A stretch of DNA of 64,000 nt from an uncultured Emticicia sp. (GTDB taxonomy: Bacteria > Bacteroidota > Bacteroidia > Cytophagales > Spirosomataceae), in contig NZ_CALCZQ010000007.1 of the NCBI RefSeq assembly GCF_937903345.1, positions 106,217-170,216 of the forward strand, in the 5' to 3' direction. Below are positions 59,504 to 64,000 of the stretch, in pieces. The notes beneath the pieces were generated by a model that ran no database searches, was not told the origin of the DNA, and worked only from the letters and a program-made list of their open reading frames with translations. Made by a program: the position numbers and the translations under genes. The number at the start of each line of letters is the position of its first letter. The stretch's first letter is position 1.

Positions 59504-62260
59504 TTACATTTTGAATCGAACCCCTACAACAAATGAACGTTTGTAAAAATCTTGACGAATCAAAGTGTTGTTTTTGGTATTTACATCTAGATAAATATCT
59601 TTATTCACTGGATTTGTGTTTTTGATGATTACACGCAAAGGTGTATCAAGCAGGTTATTTGCTTTGACAAAAATCGTCCATTTCGTATTTAAGCTTTTTT
59701 CGAGTGAGGCATCCATCTGAATAAATGCTTCTTGCCAAAGGTCATTGTCCAAAAACTGAGAAACAGTATTGATTCGCTCACCAGTATATGAGGCAGCTAA
59801 CTGAGCATCCCAACCACTTTTGGTATCTTTATAAAGCAAGGTTAGGTTTCCAACATGAGCCGACTGACCATATAGTGGGCGAGTTTGTAAAACATTTTTT
59901 GAGAAAAGATTACCATTAACATCTCTTTCTCTAATGATTTTTTGTGTAGTTATTGAAGAATTTGTGTAAGTATAGTTGGCTTTTATTCCAATTCGTTGAA
60001 AATATTTAATAAAATCAAGCTCTAAACCATAGTTTGTAGCATTACCATAATTACCAGGCGAATAAAAAACATCTTGGCCACGCGTAGCATCAACACTTAA
60101 GGCATACTCAATTGGGTCTTTGATATACTTGTAAAATAAACCAAGCATGAGTTGGTCTGTAGGATTCGGAAAAATTTCATATCGAATATCAAAATTATCT
60201 GCAATCGCTCTTTTCAAATCAGGATTTCCTCTTTCTTGAAATTCTTCATTCACGACTTTTCCTGGAACAATTTCAAAGAAACCTGGACGATTGAGCGAAC
60301 GAAAATAAGAAGTTCGTAAATATTGGGTAGTTTTTAATTGATATTTTAGATTAATGCTTGGTAGCAAATCTATATATTTTTGCTGCCCAGAGGGTCGCAG
60401 TTCACCCAAAGGAAACAACATTTCGTAGCCTTGATTAGTTTGCTCAACACGCAGTCCTCCAATGGCTTGCCATTTTTTGGTTTGTAATTTTGCCATTAAA
60501 TATTCCGCCGCAACTTGTTCGGTGGCACGATACGTAAGAGCCGAAGCTACCGACCCACGAGGATTATTTAATACCCAATTAATATCAGCATTGTTTGTAA
60601 AATCTTTTCCGAACTGAGTAAAAGCATTTTGAGGCTGAAACTGATAATTATTATAAAAATTTTCTCGGCGTTTATCCCTGTAAAGTCCACCCATGCTCAT
60701 TTCTAAGGTATTATCATCAAATGAGGCTAAATAGGAGAGATTCAAATAAGCTGCATAATCTTGGTCAGAATTATGCTCCCAACGACGAGACATAGAAGAA
60801 GCAAAGGTTTTTGTTTCTATGAAATTTTCTCTTTTTCCCAAAACGCTCACAGAAGTATTGTCTGGTATTATGCTTGTGGCTTTTGAATAAACTGCCGACC
60901 AATTAAGTTTTAGTTTTTCGAGAAAAGAATGATTGCCTTGTAGTGTGCTATTGATTATTTGTTGTTGCGTTAACCTTGACCTAGTAGAAAAACTTAAACC
61001 GGCATTCCCTTTTGCCAAATCATAGCCACCACTCGAAAATTCGGTTGATTTGGTGTCTCTTAATTGACTATTTGCAAGGTTCATGTAGGCGTTATACCAT
61101 TGAATCTTATTGTTTTTATTAAAACGAAAATCTACTTTCGAGTGAAGTCCGAGCCTTGCTTGCTGGTCAGAATATTGGCGTTCCAAAAGACTTGTTATAC
61201 GAGAGGTTTTTTCGGTATCATATACCGTCGAAGAGAAAAAACTACTATTGCTACCCCTATAAATATTTTGATAACTCGCCGCCAAAATCACTCCTAATCT
61301 ATTATGTAAGAAACGGTTTCCAATAGATAAACCACCGACTAAGTTAGGCAAAGGACTTTTTGTTTGCGTTGTTGCAGTAGCTTTCGGAAAATCATTGACT
61401 GTTGCTCCATAGGAACTGCTATTCAATTCGTAAGGTGAAAGGCTATTGATTTTTCTCCTGTTAAAATTAGTAAATCCTCGATTGATAAAAAGCTCACTGT
61501 AACCACTTGCTAAATTTGCTCGGATTTCTAATTGATTAGGTGCATCTTTCATCACCATATTTACAACCCCACCGATGGCATCTCCCTCTAAATCAGGAGT
61601 TAAAGTTTTGGTAACTTCCAAACGTCCCAAAAGTTCTGAAGGAAAAATATCTAAAGGAACATAACGGTATTTATTATCTGGGCTTGGAATTTTTATGCCA
61701 TTAACAAGCGTGTAATTATACCGTTTGTCCATTCCTCTTAAAATGGCATATTGTCCATCGCCATTACTATTTCTCTCAATAGATACACCCGAAACTCGTT
61801 GGATAAGGTTGGCAACAGTTAAATCAGGTGAAATTTCAATGGCTTTTCCCGATACAATATTCATCAATTGATTCGCATTTCTTTCAATTTGACGGGCTAT
61901 ATTTTCGCTTGATTTATCGGCAGATGCAGTTACAACAACTTCATTAAGTGTTTCCTGAGAATTTTCTTCTAAAGCAATGTTGACAATTGCCTCTTTATTT
62001 TCAACCTTAACTTTTATGTTTAATGTTTTATAAGAAATATAGCTAACCTGAATTTGGTATTCTCCAGATGGAATGTTTTTAATTTGAAATGATCCATCTA
62101 ATCCAGTTGCAGCACCTATTTTAGTATTTTTGATTAAAATAGTTGCTCCAATTAGTGGTTCTCCAGTTTTAACATCCTTTACTTGACCTTTGATTGTACC
62201 AGCAAACACTTGAAATGAAAGAAAAATGAACAAAACAACCAAAGTGATTTTATGAATCAT
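59504..62260 (-). CDS. TonB-dependent receptor
   Basis: About 918 residues from the ATG at 62260 (MIHKITLVVLFIFLSFQVFAG, a signal peptide). The N-terminus has a carboxypeptidase-like domain (GTIKGQVKDVKTGEPLIGATILIKN), then the plug with LNEVVVTASADK (TonB-box region), VANLIQRVSGVSIERNSNGDGQYAILRGMD and LEVTKTLTPDLEGDAIGGVVNM, then a long beta-barrel ending RSFVVGVRFKM. The ligand is probably linked to the phytase and lipoprotein genes downstream. An in-frame start at 62311 adds 17 residues without a signal and is not preferred. A 14-bp inverted repeat lies 102 nt upstream. Confidence 0.92.
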   Translation of the reverse strand: MIHKITLVVLFIFLSFQVFAGTIKGQVKDVKTGEPLIGATILIKNTKIGAATGLDGSFQIKNIPSGEYQIQVSYISYKTLNIKVKVENKEAIVNIALEENSQETLNEVVVTASADKSSENIARQIERNANQLMNIVSGKAIEISPDLTVANLIQRVSGVSIERNSNGDGQYAILRGMDKRYNYTLVNGIKIPSPDNKYRYVPLDIFPSELLGRLEVTKTLTPDLEGDAIGGVVNMVMKDAPNQLEIRANLASGYSELFINRGFTNFNRRKINSLSPYELNSSSYGATVNDFPKATATTQTKSPLPNLVGGLSIGNRFLHNRLGVILAASYQNIYRGSNSSFFSSTVYDTEKTSRITSLLERQYSDQQARLGLHSKVDFRFNKNNKIQWYNAYMNLANSQLRDTKSTEFSSGGYDLAKGNAGLSFSTRSRLTQQQIINSTLQGNHSFLEKLKLNWSAVYSKATSIIPDNTSVSVLGKRENFIETKTFASSMSRRWEHNSDQDYAAYLNLSYLASFDDNTLEMSMGGLYRDKRRENFYNNYQFQPQNAFTQFGKDFTNNADINWVLNNPRGSVASALTYRATEQVAAEYLMAKLQTKKWQAIGGLRVEQTNQGYEMLFPLGELRPSGQQKYIDLLPSINLKYQLKTTQYLRTSYFRSLNRPGFFEIVPGKVVNEEFQERGNPDLKRAIADNFDIRYEIFPNPTDQLMLGLFYKYIKDPIEYALSVDATRGQDVFYSPGNYGNATNYGLELDFIKYFQRIGIKANYTYTNSSITTQKIIRERDVNGNLFSKNVLQTRPLYGQSAHVGNLTLLYKDTKSGWDAQLAASYTGERINTVSQFLDNDLWQEAFIQMDASLEKSLNTKWTIFVKANNLLDTPLRVIIKNTNPVNKDIYLDVNTKNNTLIRQDFYKRSFVVGVRFKM

Positions 62261-62361
62261 AATTTGAAAATATAATTTATCAACAAAATTAGGTAAAATA
62301 AAAAGCACCAATGTCTTGTAGCCTTTACCTTAATATAAATATAATAAAGCCTCTTTTTAGT

Positions 62362-62394
62362 AATAATTCATTAATATTTGATTAATGAATTATT
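62362..62394. promoter_or_regulatory. 14-bp perfect inverted repeat upstream of the receptor gene
   Basis: AATAATTCATTAAT and ATTAATGAATTATT are exact complements around a 5-nt spacer. It lies 102 nt before the receptor ATG and 67 nt after the phosphatase stop on the same strand. No T-tract follows it, so an operator for a dimeric regulator is more likely than a terminator. Confidence 0.5.
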
Positions 62395-62461
62395 TATATT
62401 GACTATAAACTGGACATTAAAAAGGCTATCATATTAATTTAATACAATTTTTGGGTCAACA

Positions 62462-63504
62462 TTAATAAGTATATTTCTGTATTAAATATTGTCGTTTAGT
62501 TTCGTCGATACCTAATTCGGTTTCTAACATTTTCTGAACCGAACCGTATTTTGTTTTGATTTTATTTAGGGTTGACCGAATGTATTTTGGTTCAACTCCG
62601 GCTAGAACTTTCGCAATGGCAGGTTTCAGTTGACTCATCATTCCTGCTTTTGCGAGGTATTGCGTATAACGATTGGGGATAAATAATACTCTTCAATGAT
62701 TGTCTCCTCTGAAACCCCCAAAACCGATAAAATTAAAGCAGAGCCTAAGCCTGTGCGGTCTTTACCTGCTGTACAATGAAATAAAGACGCTTCGCCTTGT
62801 TTTGAATTTAAAAGAGTTTCAAAAAATGGTGCGTAATTTTTGATGTTATCGGGCATTATGGTGTAGAATTCTTCTAAAACTGCCTCTGCCTCGGCTGGAG
62901 TCGTTTTTGGATTACCAATAAGTGTATATATTTTTTTCATCGCATCACCATTACTTGGAGAAATAGAAGTCCAAACTCGATTTACTTCAAAATCCGATGG
63001 ATAAATGTCAGGACTTTGTTTTATTTCTTGTTCGTTTCTGAAATCAATAACGTTTCTGATATTTTCTTTTTGTAAAATCGTTAAATCATTAACGGAAAAT
63101 TTACCCATATCGCCACATCTAAATAATTTCCCCCACGCTACTGTTTTACCGTTATTGGTCTTAATTCCGCCTAAATCTCTGAAATTTGGTGCATTTTCTA
63201 CCCATAATCTTCTTTCAGAAAATATAATCGTATCTTTTTTATATATGGCTCCGAAAAATAATCTATCGGTCGGCAAAACCTCAAAAACCAGACTATCTTT
63301 GAGTTTTTTTGGCATTGATTTCCAATCAATTTTCTGAGGATTAGCACCTACAAATATCTTCCATTTTGTATTGTCATTTTTATGAATGACATATTTAGTA
63401 GCAGAGGTACGCTCAGCCCATAATTTTTCAGAGGAAAGATTTATTTCTTGTGCAATTGTATTTATGCTTAAAAAAAGGAACGAAATTAAATAGATTTTTT
63501 TCAT
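62462..63504 (-). pseudogene. Secreted tyrosine phosphatase-like gene with a frameshift
   Basis: The first 277 residues are intact: signal peptide (MKKIYLISFLFLSINTIAQ), an N-terminal beta domain, then a Y_phosphatase3-type domain with NFRDLGGIKTNNGKTVAWGKLFRC, IDFRNEQE and the loop HCTAGKDRTG (Cys244, Arg250). The frame then ends soon after EEYYLS. In another frame the next codons read NRYTQYLAKAGMMSQLKPA and on to LETELGIDETKRQYLIQKYTY, the normal C-terminus, stopping at 62462. The shift lies in the GGGG run at 62675-62678 (plus strand), as if one base were missing. The short version (63504 to 62638) keeps the catalytic loop but loses the last helices. Either a pseudogene or a sequencing error. 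Confidence 0.75.
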
Positions 63505-63567
63505 GATATTAAAAGTAAAACCTACCGAACCGAAGTTCAGTAGGTAGGGTTAGGTAAGAATTAGGTG

Positions 63568-63893
63568 TTAAAATATATCAAATTTTAAACCGGCTTGGCC
63601 TCTAATTGCGTACCATTCTCTTGAGGTGATACGGTCGCGATTATTGCCCATATACAAACCAATATAAGAATTCGTGAGGTTATTTAATTCAACGAAAGAT
63701 CTGATTTTCTTAGAAATAGTGTATGAACCTGAAAAATCAAGGGTCAAGTTATTATCTTATCAGACCAAACATAAAAATCTGGGCCTAATTACTGATTTTT
63801 AGTTTCAACTGATTTTCCTCTGAAATTTAATGCTCCATTTTGAGCAAAAGCAAGGTTGGTAAAAAGAAATAAAAATAGATAAATGTTTCTCAT
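63568..63893 (-). pseudogene. Remnant of a second TonB-dependent receptor gene
   Basis: From an ATG at 63893 a signal peptide (MRNIYLFLFLFTNLAFAQ) and about 15 more residues lead to a stop; the next segment GPDFYVWSDK and, after a frameshift, LTLDFSGSYTISKKIRSFVE, LNNLTNSYIG and REWYAIRGQAGLKFDIF read as the last strands of an outer-membrane receptor barrel. About 850 residues of barrel and plug are missing, so an internal deletion joined the two ends. Located directly upstream of the phosphatase gene. The assignment to the receptor family rests on the C-terminal strand pattern. Confidence 0.7.
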
Positions 63894-63971
63894 TTTGAAA
63901 TTAATTAGTACAGAGCAAAAATTTTAGGATTATTGAAAAAAGTATATTTAATAATTTACTTTTTACAAAAA

Positions 63972-63979
63972 CAAAAGTA
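63972..63979 (-). promoter_or_regulatory. Candidate -7 box upstream of the receptor remnant
   Basis: Minus-strand TACTTTTG fits TAnnTTTG, 79 nt before the remnant ATG at 63893. It may drive the phosphatase gene now that the receptor is gone. No TTG is at the expected spacing. Confidence 0.35.
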
Positions 63980-64000
63980 AAATGTTGAATTAATTAAAAT

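Overview
The window comes from the chromosome of an AT-rich member of the Bacteroidota, most likely the order Cytophagales. The evidence is type IX secretion (T9SS) C-terminal domains, TonB-dependent receptors with carboxypeptidase-like N-termini, a GWxTD protein, a BT_3928-family DoxX protein, a short NuoG, an ExbB-ExbD-ExbD-TonB operon, and several promoters of the Bacteroidota form TTG-N19/20-TAnnTTTG. The exact genus cannot be fixed from the sequence alone.

Layout. 1-3.4 kb: a truncated folP facing away from a DUF1599 gene, a DoxX/thioredoxin-like gene and aroK. 3.5-7.0 kb: rlmB overlapping a GWxTD lipoprotein gene, a small membrane protein/XRE regulator pair, and a group III truncated hemoglobin. 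7.7-10.2 kb: a beta-CASP nuclease and accA. 10.4-20.5 kb: a ten-subunit complex I operon on the minus strand (nuoA-B-C-D-E-F-G-H-I-J). It starts at a clear promoter, ends at a terminator straight after nuoJ, and has three foreign-looking insertions: a DUF29 gene, a decayed Uma2-type gene and a HEPN/MNT toxin-antitoxin pair. nuoK-N are not here. 20.5-26.3 kb: two large paralogous secreted SGNH-type esterases with Ig-like repeats and T9SS tails. 26.4-34.5 kb: obgE, adk, and a TonB energy-transduction region (exbB, exbD, exbD, tonB, a small membrane protein, a PstS-like lipoprotein and a TPR protein).

34.9-45.8 kb: an M28 peptidase, recQ, an ABC exporter, an AEC permease, and a dctA-like carrier next to a malic enzyme/PTA fusion (C4-dicarboxylate use). 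46.0-49.9 kb: a persulfide/thiosulfate module (ETHE1-type MBL with two rhodanese domains, two YeeE/YedE half transporters), then an AraC regulator and a small membrane protein. 50.0-55.5 kb: DUF983, pseB and pseC (nucleotide-sugar synthesis), and an oppositely oriented AlgJ/AlgX-like plus MBOAT O-acyltransferase pair. 55.6-57.0 kb: tRNA-Arg(UCU) with its own promoter and terminator, followed by a graveyard of insertion-sequence fragments. 57.0-64.0 kb: a phosphorus-scavenging locus on the minus strand, with a beta-propeller phytase, a beta-helix lipoprotein, a TonB-dependent receptor, a frameshifted secreted tyrosine phosphatase and the remains of a second receptor.

The main points of interest are the repeated insertion of accessory genes into the respiratory complex I operon, including an apparently intact type VII-like toxin-antitoxin pair; the partly decaying phytate/organophosphate locus; and short 7-8 nt period repeats at gene junctions. 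I found no CRISPR array, no rRNA and no intact transposon.
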